Positions 45,983 through 55,273 of a DNA stretch of 64,000 nucleotides are shown piece after piece. Both the position numbers and the translations under genes were made by a program. The notes beneath the pieces were generated by a model. That model searched no databases. It was given only the letters and a program-made list of their open reading frames with translations, and had not been told where the DNA came from. Source of the stretch: an uncultured Blautia sp. (GTDB taxonomy: Bacteria > Bacillota_A > Clostridia > Lachnospirales > Lachnospiraceae); the NCBI GenBank assembly GCA_905209435.1, contig CAJLTE010000001.1:1-64000 (forward strand), read 5' to 3'. Position 1 is the first letter of the stretch; the number at the start of each line of letters is the position of its first letter.

Positions 45983-47035
45983 ATGACACCAAGACGTGAA
46001 CTAAAAAAATATGCAAAACAGGCAATGTCCGGAAAGTATGGAACGATCATCCTGGCATTTGTGGCAGTACAGGCACTGTCACTGATCAGCGGGATGGTTT
46101 CATCTTCCCTGTTTCCTGGGACAGAGACACTTGATATTGTGATGGGATATGCTTTCTCATTTATTTTAACTCTGCTGATCAATGTAATTTCAGCAGGATT
46201 AAATTACATGTATCTGAACATTGCCAGAGGAAGAAAGTATTCCCTGAATGACCTGATCTATTTTTACAAAAATCATCCGGACAGAGTGATCGTTGCCACA
46301 TTCTTCCTGGCAGTATTGAATTTCCTTACTATGCTGCCATATACGATTTATGGCAACACTGCTGAGATCGGAGAGACAATAGAAGCTCAGATTACCTGGC
46401 TTTACACAAGCCTTGTGCTGATGCTTATTGGTATGATCGTTTTTCAGATTCTGATCATTCCGTTGGAAATGACATATTATATTTTGGCTGACAAACCGGA
46501 GATTAAAGGTACAGAAGCACTGAAAGAGAGCATCGAACTGATGCATGGAAACTTCGGAAAATATCTGGTGCTTAAACTGAGTTTTATTCCGCTGATGTTT
46601 CTCTCTGTTTTTACATTTTATATTGCACTTTTATGGATTCTGCCATATATGGAAATGACGGAAGTAATGTTCTACCGTGATCTTCTGGGAGAACTTACTG
46701 CACAGAAAGAGGAAGAAGAACGCGCGGCACAGGAGTATGTAAATCCAATGTTTGGTGGACAGCCGCAGGAAAACCAGCAGGATCAGCAGAATCAGCAGCA
46801 GTTCTGGAGTGCATCGCAGAAGCCGGCGTTCGATTCTTACGAAAGCAGAGAAGAACAGAATACTGCAGACAACGAAGAAATGCAGAATAATGTGTACGAT
46901 ACAGACAGTACAGAAGATTGGAACAGCCAGGCAGATACTGTAAATAAAAAAGAGCAGAACACTCCACCAGCCAAGGAAGAGGAAGAAGATAACGAACCGA
47001 AACCATGGGATGAATATTTCAACAATCTGAAATAA
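45983..47035 (+). CDS. DUF975-family integral membrane protein
   Basis: A 350-residue protein; residues about 20-230 hold five to six membrane segments (ILAFVAVQALSLISGMV, FILTLLINVISAGLNYMYL, SLVLMLIGMIVFQILIIPLEM, VLKLSFIPLMFLSVFTFYIALL) and the family's GRKYSLNDLIYFYKNHPD loop. The remaining ~120 residues are polar and rich in Gln, Asn and Glu (QENQQDQQNQQQFW), probably disordered and cytosolic. DUF975 proteins are found widely in Firmicutes with unknown role. GTAGGAGA gives the RBS. A terminator follows at 47060. Confidence 0.85.
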   Translation: MTPRRELKKYAKQAMSGKYGTIILAFVAVQALSLISGMVSSSLFPGTETLDIVMGYAFSFILTLLINVISAGLNYMYLNIARGRKYSLNDLIYFYKNHPDRVIVATFFLAVLNFLTMLPYTIYGNTAEIGETIEAQITWLYTSLVLMLIGMIVFQILIIPLEMTYYILADKPEIKGTEALKESIELMHGNFGKYLVLKLSFIPLMFLSVFTFYIALLWILPYMEMTEVMFYRDLLGELTAQKEEEERAAQEYVNPMFGGQPQENQQDQQNQQQFWSASQKPAFDSYESREEQNTADNEEMQNNVYDTDSTEDWNSQADTVNKKEQNTPPAKEEEEDNEPKPWDEYFNNLK

Positions 47036-47059
47036 AGAACACAGACGATATAAGTTAGG

Positions 47060-47104
47060 GACCTTTTTTGATACGATAAAGATTATTGGCAGAAAAGGTC
47101 TTTT
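47060..47104 (+). terminator. Terminator after the DUF975 gene
   Basis: GACCTTTT (47060-47067) pairs with AAAAGGTC (47093-47100), followed by TTTT. Confidence 0.65.
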
Positions 47105-47124
47105 GATTTGTCCGGAGGATAAAA

Positions 47125-47736
47125 GTGAAGGATAAAAAATTAAAGTTATTTATTTTGTTATGTATAATTGTAATAATAGGGAACTTTATTATTATCTGGA
47201 ATTTTGAAGAACTTTTTTTCAAAGGTTTATGGTATGTTATTTTTATTTCGTTTATTTTGCTTCTTATATGTATGATGCGGAGTTTTATTTGTTTAAAAAA
47301 TATTCGCATATCCTGGTTTGCAGCAATACCGGTTCTATTATTTGGAATATACTTGATATTCCTATTTAGCGACGGAATGAAGAAACTAAATTTTCAGGTA
47401 TATAAAGAGAAGAGAATCGAAATAGTTCAAATGGCAAAAAAGCATCAGATAGATATAGAAAAAAATTCAGGGATAATTGAATTACCGGAGTATTATCACA
47501 AATGTTCTTCGGGTGGAAAGGCTATCGTATGGCAGAATAATGATGATTATGTAGTAGGATTTTGGTATACACAGGGCTTTTTAAATAGTGGTTTTTCTAT
47601 GTTTGTATATAGTTCGGATGACAATCCGGCAGATGTGGTTCAGATGATGAAAGAATATATGGAGATGGAATATAAAATTGATCTGCCAGAGAAAGAAAAG
47701 TGCTGGTATTATGTTGTGGCAAAAAACTATGAATAA
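47125..47736 (+). CDS. Membrane-anchored hypothetical protein
   Basis: A 203-residue protein with about three membrane segments in the first 85 residues (LFILLCIIVIIGNFIIIW, LWYVIFISFILLLICMM, WFAAIPVLLFGIYLIFLFS) and a soluble C-terminal domain of about 110 residues (VYKEKRIEIVQMAKKHQIDI, SSGGKAIVWQNNDDYVVGFW, SSDDNPADVVQMMKEYM). No family was recognised. GTG at 47125 is preceded by CGGAGG at good spacing. The gene is more AT-rich than its neighbours, which may mark later acquisition. It stands between a terminator and the M28 peptidase. Confidence 0.7.
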   Translation: MKDKKLKLFILLCIIVIIGNFIIIWNFEELFFKGLWYVIFISFILLLICMMRSFICLKNIRISWFAAIPVLLFGIYLIFLFSDGMKKLNFQVYKEKRIEIVQMAKKHQIDIEKNSGIIELPEYYHKCSSGGKAIVWQNNDDYVVGFWYTQGFLNSGFSMFVYSSDDNPADVVQMMKEYMEMEYKIDLPEKEKCWYYVVAKNYE

Positions 47737-47799
47737 ATGATATAATAAAAATACTTGTTGTTAGTATGACAAATAGAATATGGGAAGGCTTTTAGGATT

Positions 47800-49080
47800 A
47801 TGAATACAAATGAGATCAGCGGAAAACGCCAGATGGAATTTCTGGCAGGGTTTGATTATATCAGAGAGGCAGGTACTGCAGGTGAAGAAAAAGCGGCGGC
47901 ACTGCTTCAGGAAACATTACGCAGTTTCGGCGTAGAGAGCCGTCTGGAAGAGTTTAGTTTCGATACTTTTCAGATTAAGAAAGCAAAGCTGACAATTACA
48001 GAACCATACACAAAAGAATACACAGTAACCGGATATGGCAGATGCGTCAACACTGCGGAGGATGGACTGAAAGCATCATTTGTGTATGTGGAGAACGGTG
48101 ATGATATCAGCCTTGCACAGATCAGGGGAAAGATTGTTATGGTAAACGATCCGGTAAGAAAAGATATGTACCAGAAGCTGGTGAAAGCCGGAGCAGTGGG
48201 TTTTATCAGTATTGCAGGTTCTCCATTAGATGAGGGTGTGGATCTGATCCCGCGTGCATATGCTTTGCCGAAGAATCTGCCGGGAGAAGAAAAGAAAGCG
48301 GCAGGAAAAGAGGCACAGAATTATGATAACAGAATTCCTGGCGTAAGCATTCATTATAAAGATGCCATCGAACTGGTGACAAAGGGGGCATCTCAGGCAT
48401 GCTTAGTTGTGGAACAGGAGACTGTAACACGTACGTCACGCAATGTAGTGGCACGGATCGAGGGAACGGATAAGACAGAGGAAATTCTGACGCTGACTGC
48501 ACATTATGATTCTGTTCCAGAGGGACCGGGGGCATATGATAACATGTCCGGCGGTGCGATCATTATGGAACTCTGCAGATATTTCCAGACACACAGACCA
48601 CGTAGAACGATGGAATTTGTATGGTTTGGCGCAGAGGAGAAAGGTCTGCTGGGAAGCCAGAGTTATGTCAAAGTTCATGAGGCAGAACTTTCTGCGCATC
48701 GTTTCAATATGAATGTAGACCTTGCAGGACAGCTTGTCGGTGGAACTGTAGTTGGGGTTACCGGTGATGCATCTATCTGTAACATGATCACGTACATGGC
48801 TCATGAGATCGGCATCGGAATGTCAACCAAGAACCAGATCTGGGGAAGTGATTCTAATACATTTGCATGGAAAGGAATTCCTGCGATGACTCTGAACAGG
48901 GATGGTTTTGGCATGCATACACGTCATGACACCATTGCGCTGCTGTCAGACTGGTCATTGGAGAGAAGCGCGATTCTGCTGGGATACATTGCAGACCGAC
49001 TGGGGAATATTGACAGTTTTCCATTTGAACGGAAAGTGCCGGAAGAATTTATTGCGCAGCTGGATGAATACTTCGGCTAA
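47800..49080 (+). CDS. M28-family zinc aminopeptidase
   Basis: Predicted binuclear-zinc exopeptidase; no signal peptide was seen, so cytosolic. The 426 residues have an N-terminal catalytic-half start, a PA-type insert (about 100-200, GKIVMVNDPVRKDMYQKLVK, GAVGFISIAG), then the metal ligands in order: His in LTAHYDSVPEG, Asp in GAYDNMSGGA, the Glu pair in FGAEEKGLLGS, Asp in NVDLAGQL and His in MHTRHDT. All are present, so it should be active. It may act on peptides from outside or on turnover products. A promoter candidate upstream is weak. Confidence 0.88.
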   Translation: MNTNEISGKRQMEFLAGFDYIREAGTAGEEKAAALLQETLRSFGVESRLEEFSFDTFQIKKAKLTITEPYTKEYTVTGYGRCVNTAEDGLKASFVYVENGDDISLAQIRGKIVMVNDPVRKDMYQKLVKAGAVGFISIAGSPLDEGVDLIPRAYALPKNLPGEEKKAAGKEAQNYDNRIPGVSIHYKDAIELVTKGASQACLVVEQETVTRTSRNVVARIEGTDKTEEILTLTAHYDSVPEGPGAYDNMSGGAIIMELCRYFQTHRPRRTMEFVWFGAEEKGLLGSQSYVKVHEAELSAHRFNMNVDLAGQLVGGTVVGVTGDASICNMITYMAHEIGIGMSTKNQIWGSDSNTFAWKGIPAMTLNRDGFGMHTRHDTIALLSDWSLERSAILLGYIADRLGNIDSFPFERKVPEEFIAQLDEYFG

Positions 49081-49304
49081 ATCAGTTATATTTTTTCCTG
49101 CAATGGTGAAAGGTGCTGGATAATGCCAGAGAAAAACAATAGTGGAAAATCACACACTTGACAAATGAACTCTGGATTGATACCCTATCACAAGAGCGTT
49201 TTATTGATAAATGAAAGAATCCAACGCAAGAACAGAAGTTTTATACAGATGTGATGAAAGTTCAATCTGTATTCTGACAAGCAACAAGAGGAGATAAAGA
49301 AATA

Positions 49305-51464
49305 ATGGATATTATTCAGGTAATCACACAGGAATTGAAGGTGGAGAAATGGCAGGTAGAAGCCGCAGTCAAATTAATTGACGAAGGCAACACCATCCCA
49401 TTCATTTCCCGATACAGAAAAGAAGCAACAGGTTCCCTTAATGATGAGCAGCTTCGTGCACTCTTTGAGAGACTGACGTATCTGAGAAATCTGGAAGATA
49501 AGAAGAATCAGGTATTAAAGAGCATCGAAGACCAGGGCAAGCTGACTGAGGAACTGAAGAAACAGATTCTGGATGCCCAGACACTGGTTGTAGTAGAGGA
49601 CTTATACAGACCATATCGCCCGAAACGCCGTACCCGTGCGACAATTGCCAAAGAGAAAGGGCTGGAACCACTGGCAGATATCATTCTTCTGCAGATGACA
49701 GACAAGCCGGTAGAAGAGGAAGCCAAGGCATACGTCTCCGAAGAAAAGGGTGTTAAGAATGTTGCAGAAGCATTGAACGGAGCTAAAGATATTATTGCAG
49801 AGCGTATTTCCGATGAAGCAGACTATCGTATCTACATCCGTAACCTGACAACAAAGAACGGAAGTATTTCTTCCACAGCAAAGAATGCGGAAACTCAGTC
49901 TGTATATGAGATGTATTATGAATTCGAGGAGCCGGTCAGGAAACTGGCAGGACACCGTATTCTTGCGTTAAACCGTGGTGAGAAAGAGAAATTTATCACT
50001 GTTAAAGTAAATGCACCGGAGGAAGACATTCTTCGTTATTTAAATAAGAGAGTCATCAAGAAAGACAACCCGAATACAACTCCGATCCTGAAAGCAGTTG
50101 TAGAAGACAGCTACAAACGTCTGATCGGACCGGCTATTGAGAGAGAAATCCGCAGTGACCTTACTGACAAGGCAGAAGACGGCGCAATCCGTGTATTCGG
50201 CAAGAACCTGGAACAGCTTCTGATGCAGCCTCCAATTGCCGGCAAAGTCGTACTTGGATGGGACCCTGCGTTCCGTACAGGATGTAAACTTGCAGTAGTA
50301 GATGCTACAGGTAAAGTACTGGATACTACAGTTGTTTACCCGACGGCACCGACTACAGAGAAGAAAATCCGTGCAGCTAAAGATACAGTAGAAGCAATGA
50401 TTGAGAAATACGGCGTATCTCTGATCTCTGTAGGAAACGGTACTGCGTGCCGTGAATCCGAGCAGGTTATCGTAGACATGCTCAAAGAGATCCCGGAGAA
50501 GAAAGTACAGTATCTGATTACAAACGAAGCGGGTGCATCTGTTTACTCTGCAAGTAAACTGGCTACCGAAGAGTTCCCGAACTTTGACGTAGGACAGAGA
50601 AGTGCAGCTTCTATCGCAAGACGTGTGCAGGACCCGCTTGCAGAGCTGGTTAAGATCGATCCGAAGTCCATCGGAGTAGGTCAGTATCAGCACGATATGA
50701 ACCAGAAGAAACTGGATGAAGCATTAAGCGGTGTTGTAGAAGACAGTGTAAATAAAGTTGGTGTAGATTTAAATACAGCATCTGCATCTCTGTTAGAATA
50801 CATTTCCGGTATCAGCAAAGCAATCGCCAAGAATATCGTAGCTTACAGAGAAGAGAACGGTCAGTTCACAGACAGAAAAGAACTTCTCAAAGTAGCAAAA
50901 TTAGGACCGAAAGCATTTGAGCAGTGCGCAGGTTTCATGCGTATTTCCGGCGGAAAGAACCCTCTGGATGCAACAAGTGTACATCCTGAGAGCTATGAGG
51001 CAGCATCTGCACTTCTTTCCAAACTTGGATATAAGCCAAATGATGTTGTAGCAGGAAATCTTCTTGGACTTTCTCTGCAGGTAAAAGATTATAAGAAGAT
51101 GGCAGCTGAACTGGGAATCGGTGAGATCACACTTCGCGATATTGTAAAAGAACTGGAAAAACCGGCCCGTGATCCTCGTGATGATATGCCGAAACCAATT
51201 CTTCGTTCTGACGTTCTTGAAATGAAAGACTTAAAAGAGGGAATGGTTCTGAAAGGAACTGTCCGTAATGTCATTGACTTCGGTGCATTTGTAGATATCG
51301 GAGTACATCAGGATGGTCTGGTACACGTTTCCGAAATGACAGAGAGATTTATCAAACATCCTCTGGAAGCTGTAAGTGTAGGAGATATCGTAGATGTAAG
51401 AGTCATTGGAGTTGATATGAAGAAGAAACGTATCAGCTTATCTATGAAGGGATTAAATAAATAA
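49305..51464 (+). CDS. tex: Tex-family RNA-binding S1 protein
   Basis: Conserved transcription accessory protein linked to rRNA and toxin-gene expression and transcription fidelity. The 719-residue protein has the Tex N-terminal region (VEAAVKLIDEGNTIPFISRY), the YqgF-like domain (VLGWDPAFRTGCKLAVVD; about 325-450), HhH motifs (ASASLLEYISGISKAIAKNI, VAKLGPKAFEQCAGFMRI) and a C-terminal S1 domain (GMVLKGTVRNVIDFGAFVDI; about 645-715). Length is near that of other Tex proteins. It is preceded by AAGAGGAG. Monocistronic; terminator follows. Confidence 0.95.
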   Translation: MDIIQVITQELKVEKWQVEAAVKLIDEGNTIPFISRYRKEATGSLNDEQLRALFERLTYLRNLEDKKNQVLKSIEDQGKLTEELKKQILDAQTLVVVEDLYRPYRPKRRTRATIAKEKGLEPLADIILLQMTDKPVEEEAKAYVSEEKGVKNVAEALNGAKDIIAERISDEADYRIYIRNLTTKNGSISSTAKNAETQSVYEMYYEFEEPVRKLAGHRILALNRGEKEKFITVKVNAPEEDILRYLNKRVIKKDNPNTTPILKAVVEDSYKRLIGPAIEREIRSDLTDKAEDGAIRVFGKNLEQLLMQPPIAGKVVLGWDPAFRTGCKLAVVDATGKVLDTTVVYPTAPTTEKKIRAAKDTVEAMIEKYGVSLISVGNGTACRESEQVIVDMLKEIPEKKVQYLITNEAGASVYSASKLATEEFPNFDVGQRSAASIARRVQDPLAELVKIDPKSIGVGQYQHDMNQKKLDEALSGVVEDSVNKVGVDLNTASASLLEYISGISKAIAKNIVAYREENGQFTDRKELLKVAKLGPKAFEQCAGFMRISGGKNPLDATSVHPESYEAASALLSKLGYKPNDVVAGNLLGLSLQVKDYKKMAAELGIGEITLRDIVKELEKPARDPRDDMPKPILRSDVLEMKDLKEGMVLKGTVRNVIDFGAFVDIGVHQDGLVHVSEMTERFIKHPLEAVSVGDIVDVRVIGVDMKKKRISLSMKGLNK

Positions 51465-51493
51465 TAGAAAGTCAGACTTTCAGTGTAAACGAT

Positions 51494-51545
51494 AACAGGG
51501 ATTACTTATGGCAGAAATACGTTCTGCCAAAGTAATCCCTGTTTT
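51494..51545. terminator. Strong hairpin terminator after tex
   Basis: Stem AACAGGGATTACT / AGTAATCCCTGTT (51494-51506 with 51531-51543), inner stem TGGCAGAA / TTCTGCCA, followed by TTATT. It lies between convergent genes. Confidence 0.75.
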
Positions 51546-51608
51546 ATTGCACTATAAAAATTACTTTGTAATGTTTTATGAGGATTGAATTAAAAATCTT
51601 TTTTTAGT

Positions 51609-52373
51609 TTACTTTTGAAATTCTACAGCATGTTTCCGCTTCCATATCGGAAACAGATTTCTCTGGCAGACGTAATTTTCACGTTGTTTAATACTGATAG
51701 TGTGGAAAAAGGTCTTCCACATATCTGTGAATTCGTCTTCGTATTCTTCTGTCTTGCGCAGTGTCTGAAATTCTTCCTCTGTGAGATAGCGCAGATAATT
51801 CTCACCATCTTTTGGATGCACACAGGCTGTTTTGCGGTTGTCATCGATGATCATCCAGTGTTCCGAAGGCATTCGGTCAGCAAAATGCATGCCGACCAGC
51901 ATGATCACATCGCTTCGCGGTTCCAGATGGCTGACATATACCTGAGAATCCAGACTCTGAAAACGGGCAAATTCTCGAAAGTGGTGTACCTCGTTAGATA
52001 CTCTGCGGCGGATTTCCAGGAGCTTTATCACATGAGGGTTAGAGTATTGACGAAGTATGGAGCCGTCAGCTGCAAACCCTGCTCTCAGAAAATTATAAAT
52101 TGCCTGCAAAGCATCTTCCTCTGCAGATAATGTTGCATAGTAGATATCCAGATATGCTTCCTCTGAAATGTTTCTGCGGATAGAACGGATTACCTTTTCT
52201 GCTTTGAAAGGATCGCCGTCCACATGAATGTATTCATCGAACATTGTCTGTTGAAATATGGGTTCTTTCTTTAATTGTATCTGGCTGTGGCCAATCTTCA
52301 GAGCTTCTGCCCAGGCATCATAGATGCAGGTCATAATGTCCTCCAGACGGTCTTTACAGGTGAATATTTTCAT
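51609..52373 (-). CDS. TIGR03915/DUF4130-type probable DNA metabolism protein
   Basis: A 254-residue protein. The region around FKAEKVIRSIRRNISEEAYL, LRAGFAADGSILRQYSNPHV and VSNEVHHFREFARFQSL matches the family that accompanies the radical-SAM gene upstream (TIGR03915 with TIGR03916), and the tail (QRENYVCQRNLFPIWKRKHA) is a basic DNA-binding-like end. Reaction unknown; members sometimes fuse to a uracil-DNA-glycosylase-like domain, suggesting base repair. The two genes are 37 bp apart and share one promoter with a LexA-like box at 53965. The short downstream gap to the tex gene is a terminator. Confidence 0.85.
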   Translation of the reverse strand: MKIFTCKDRLEDIMTCIYDAWAEALKIGHSQIQLKKEPIFQQTMFDEYIHVDGDPFKAEKVIRSIRRNISEEAYLDIYYATLSAEEDALQAIYNFLRAGFAADGSILRQYSNPHVIKLLEIRRRVSNEVHHFREFARFQSLDSQVYVSHLEPRSDVIMLVGMHFADRMPSEHWMIIDDNRKTACVHPKDGENYLRYLTEEEFQTLRKTEEYEDEFTDMWKTFFHTISIKQRENYVCQRNLFPIWKRKHAVEFQK

Positions 52374-52410
52374 AATCTTATCTCACTTCTTATAAATAGG
52401 GGTCTATCGA

Positions 52411-53952
52411 TCAGCTAATTCCAAAATCTGCCAATGTCATTTGTGAATAGGATTCATTGGAATGCTGTACTTTCCACAGATCTTTCTTATCTACAGTAAT
52501 TAACTGTCTTGTAATATAACCTGCTTCAATCGGTGTATGGAACATTTGCCGTCCGCCGCAGGTGATGAAATAATGTGCCCGCTTCAATACAACCCCCATC
52601 TTCTTTAAGCTTTCAAAATCCAATCTTCCGTATCTCCTTGCATGGGTAATACGACTGGCAGATTTAGGACCGATGCCAGGAACACGAAGCAGCAGTGCAT
52701 AACTGGCGTTTTCTACCTCTACAGGAAACTGATCCAGATGACGCAGCGCCCAGTCACATTTCGGATCGATCAGCTCATTGAAATTGGGCTGGGTTTCAGA
52801 TAACAGTTCATCTGCCTGAAATCCATAGAAACGAAGCAGCCAGTCTGCCTGATACAGTCGGTGTTCCCTGAGAAGGGGTGGTGGTGTTCCAATCTGTGGC
52901 AGAACTTTGTCCTCATTCAGTGGAATGTATGCGGAGTAGAAAACTCGTTTCAGATCATATCCCTGATACAATGCCTGAGTAGTCTGCAGCAGGGTATAAT
53001 CGCTCTCGCCGGTAGCTCCGATGATCATCTGTGTACTCTGACCTGCGGGTGCAAAGCTTCGTTTCAGATCAGACATATTAAGGGGAGACAACTGACAGGC
53101 ATTTTCCCAGGTGAGAATACGACTGGCCATGCTATTTTCGCTTCGGGAAAATCCAGTCGGAATATCTTTCGGTGTTGTGGTGCTATCTTTAAGCTGTATG
53201 TCCGGATTTGTTTTTTCGAGCTTTTCTCTGAATATTTTGTGAGAATGATCTGAGAAAATTCCCTGATTTAAAAACTGGTTTCCACGGCTTCGTTCCATGT
53301 ATGCGGATTTGCCGATTGCCATTCTGTGAGAGGCGATAGTGCTCTGTACTTTTCCCATAGGGTTCAGGATATTCTTCATGGTTTTGTTCGGTGCCAGTGT
53401 ACGCAGGCTTTCCTGAGTGGGAAGTTCCATATTGATACTGATGCGGTCTGCCAGATATCCGGCTGCTGCAAGGAGCTCGTCAGAAGCACCGGGGATTGTT
53501 TTCACATGAATGTATCCGTTGAAATGATATTTGGTACGGAGGAGGAGCAGAGTTTCACACATCCGTTCCATTGTATAGGTAGGATTTTTCAAAATTCCGG
53601 AGCTCAGAAACAGTCCTTCAATATAATTGCGTTTATAAAATTCGACAGTCAGCTGACAGATCTCTTCCGGTGTAAAAGTTGCTCTTCTTACATCATTGCT
53701 GACGCGGTTGATGCAATATTTGCAGTCATAAGCGCAATGATTTGTCATCAGGATCTTAAGCAGAGAAATACATCTTCCATCTGCTGCAAAACTATGGCAT
53801 ATGCCGCATGCCTCAGTATTGCCGAGTTCTCCTTTCTTTCCCCGGCGGCTGGAACCACTGGAGGTACATGCGACATCATATTTCGCGGCATCTGCAAGAA
53901 TCTGTAGTTTCTCCTGAAGTGTATAGTTATTGTTGGTGATTGTTGTATTCAT
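52411..53952 (-). CDS. TIGR03916-type putative DNA modification/repair radical SAM protein
   Basis: A 513-residue protein. N-terminal region YTLQEKLQILADAAKYDVAC, then the radical-SAM cluster motif CAYDCKYC (CX3CX2C) in MTNHCAYDCKYCINR, further cysteines (ACGICHSF, DGRCISL), a SAM barrel, and a C-terminal helix-hairpin-helix DNA-binding region (LRVPGIGPKSASRITHARRYG). Predicted to act on DNA with its partner TIGR03915. The ATG at 53952 has no SD sequence and lies about one base past the expected transcription start, so the mRNA may be nearly leaderless. The longer form from 53997 would start inside or upstream of the promoter. Promoter and LexA-like box lie directly upstream. Confidence 0.86.
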   Translation of the reverse strand: MNTTITNNNYTLQEKLQILADAAKYDVACTSSGSSRRGKKGELGNTEACGICHSFAADGRCISLLKILMTNHCAYDCKYCINRVSNDVRRATFTPEEICQLTVEFYKRNYIEGLFLSSGILKNPTYTMERMCETLLLLRTKYHFNGYIHVKTIPGASDELLAAAGYLADRISINMELPTQESLRTLAPNKTMKNILNPMGKVQSTIASHRMAIGKSAYMERSRGNQFLNQGIFSDHSHKIFREKLEKTNPDIQLKDSTTTPKDIPTGFSRSENSMASRILTWENACQLSPLNMSDLKRSFAPAGQSTQMIIGATGESDYTLLQTTQALYQGYDLKRVFYSAYIPLNEDKVLPQIGTPPPLLREHRLYQADWLLRFYGFQADELLSETQPNFNELIDPKCDWALRHLDQFPVEVENASYALLLRVPGIGPKSASRITHARRYGRLDFESLKKMGVVLKRAHYFITCGGRQMFHTPIEAGYITRQLITVDKKDLWKVQHSNESYSQMTLADFGIS

Positions 53953-53958
53953 AAGACT

Positions 53959-53987
53959 ATTATACAAACAAATGTTCGATATTGCAA
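53959..53987 (-). promoter_or_regulatory. Promoter with LexA-like SOS box
   Basis: On the minus strand: TTGCAA (53982-53987), 17-bp spacer, TATAAT (53959-53964). The spacer contains CGAACATTTGTTTG (53965-53978), matching 12 of 14 positions of the known Firmicute LexA operator CGAACATATGTTCG. LexA there would block RNA polymerase between -35 and -10. Confidence 0.72.
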
Positions 53988-54065
53988 GGCTTTTCAAGAA
54001 CTTATGTTCTGAAAAAACTGTAAATTACCAGAACAGAGCATGGTGTCAAACATGGAGTATAATGT

Positions 54066-54112
54066 AAATGAGCCGAAAAATACCATACTTACAGCATTTT
54101 CGGCTCATTTTA
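54066..54112. terminator. Bidirectional terminator between the SAM gene and lysR
   Basis: Stem AAATGAGCCGAAAA / TTTTCGGCTCATTT (54066-54079 with 54097-54110), followed by TT; the T/A ends serve either strand. Confidence 0.7.
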
Positions 54113-54134
54113 TGTTTAAACAAAAGCTATATGA

Positions 54135-55028
54135 TTATTCTGTTTCACGATGTGCAGTAAGGTGCTCTTCCAGACTGCGGGCGGCAATGCTCTGTGGTCT
54201 TTTTACATTACGGATCAGACAGATCTTGCGTTCAGGAAGCGGCTCTTCAATCGGAATCTGAACCACTTTGCCGATAGCGATATGTTCTGCGGCTAGTTCT
54301 TCCGGGAAGAATCCGATGCCCAGATTGTGGTGGACCATAGGAAAAATCTGATCGGTAGTTGCAACTTCCATATCCGGTGAAAATGGCAGATTGTGACGCA
54401 TGAAATATTGTGTATATAATTCTCTGGTACTGGTGCCCGGAGCAACTCCAATCAGTGGAATATCCTGCAGTTCCTGCAGACTATGTTTTCTGGAAGCCAT
54501 TTCTGCGTATCCAGGTCCGCCGATCAGGATCTCGCGGAAAGAATAGAGAGGAATTCTCTGAAGTGGCTTCTTCAATGCAACAGGAGTTGTGACTACAGCA
54601 AAGTCCACCAGCCCGTTTTCCAGTGCCTGAACTGCCTGAGGTGTGGAATGATTGGAAATTCTGAGCTTTACATGTGGATAATGGTGATGAAATACTTCCA
54701 GCTCATTTAATAAGAAGAGGCGCAGTGCGATTTCACTGGCTCCGATATTTATCAGCCCGCTTTCCAGACCTTTGTCCTTAAGAAGTTCATTTTCGCCGGA
54801 TACAAGCTGCTCAATAGCAATGGAAACATGTTCAAAAAGTCTCTCACCCTCGATCGTCAGCTGAACGCCGCGGTTAGAACGGATAAAAAGTTTACATCCC
54901 AGTTCGTTCTCAAGGATGTTCATACAGCGGGTAATATTAGGCTGATTATTTCCCATAACGTCGGCTGCCTTAGAAAAACTCTTATACTGAGCTACATAAT
55001 AAAAAATACGATAATAATCCAGAATCAT
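54135..55028 (-). CDS. LysR-family transcriptional regulator
   Basis: A 297-residue regulator. HTH at residues about 1-65 (YYRIFYYVAQYKSFSKAADV, NQPNITRCMNILENELGCKLFIRSNRG) and a C-terminal effector-binding domain (about 90-290, periplasmic-binding-protein fold). The effector is unknown. It is transcribed away from the HPr-like gene, with which it shares the 245-bp gap. Its start at 55028 is the usual LysR start. The gap also holds a plus-strand promoter at 55088. Confidence 0.9.
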   Translation of the reverse strand: MILDYYRIFYYVAQYKSFSKAADVMGNNQPNITRCMNILENELGCKLFIRSNRGVQLTIEGERLFEHVSIAIEQLVSGENELLKDKGLESGLINIGASEIALRLFLLNELEVFHHHYPHVKLRISNHSTPQAVQALENGLVDFAVVTTPVALKKPLQRIPLYSFREILIGGPGYAEMASRKHSLQELQDIPLIGVAPGTSTRELYTQYFMRHNLPFSPDMEVATTDQIFPMVHHNLGIGFFPEELAAEHIAIGKVVQIPIEEPLPERKICLIRNVKRPQSIAARSLEEHLTAHRETE

Positions 55029-55087
55029 AAATCAGTCGGCTCCTTGTGTTATATAAAAATACAATATCAGATATAGAAAATTTATGT

Positions 55088-55116
55088 TTGTATATCAATG
55101 TGTGAACAAGTATAAT
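55088..55116 (+). promoter_or_regulatory. Promoter upstream of the HPr-like gene
   Basis: TTGTAT (55088-55093), 17-bp spacer, TATAAT (55111-55116), directly followed by ACGAC, as in the distal site at 57173-57183. Confidence 0.6.
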
Positions 55117-55273
55117 ACGACTTGGTCGAAAAATCAACACAAAAGTCCTTACAATGGGACGGCATTTTGTTACTGAGACGGATGGGACAGTAACGGTATT
55201 TTACCTGCCAGGCTGCGAAATTGTGCAGCAGACAGTATATGCGGAGACTAAAAAGGGAAGGAGATTACCGAAT

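Noticed and set aside
53953..53997. Longer radical-SAM protein starting at 53997
   Set aside because: It would start upstream of the promoter at 53959-53987 and has no homologous residues; the family starts near the Tyr-Thr-Leu-Gln-Glu segment.
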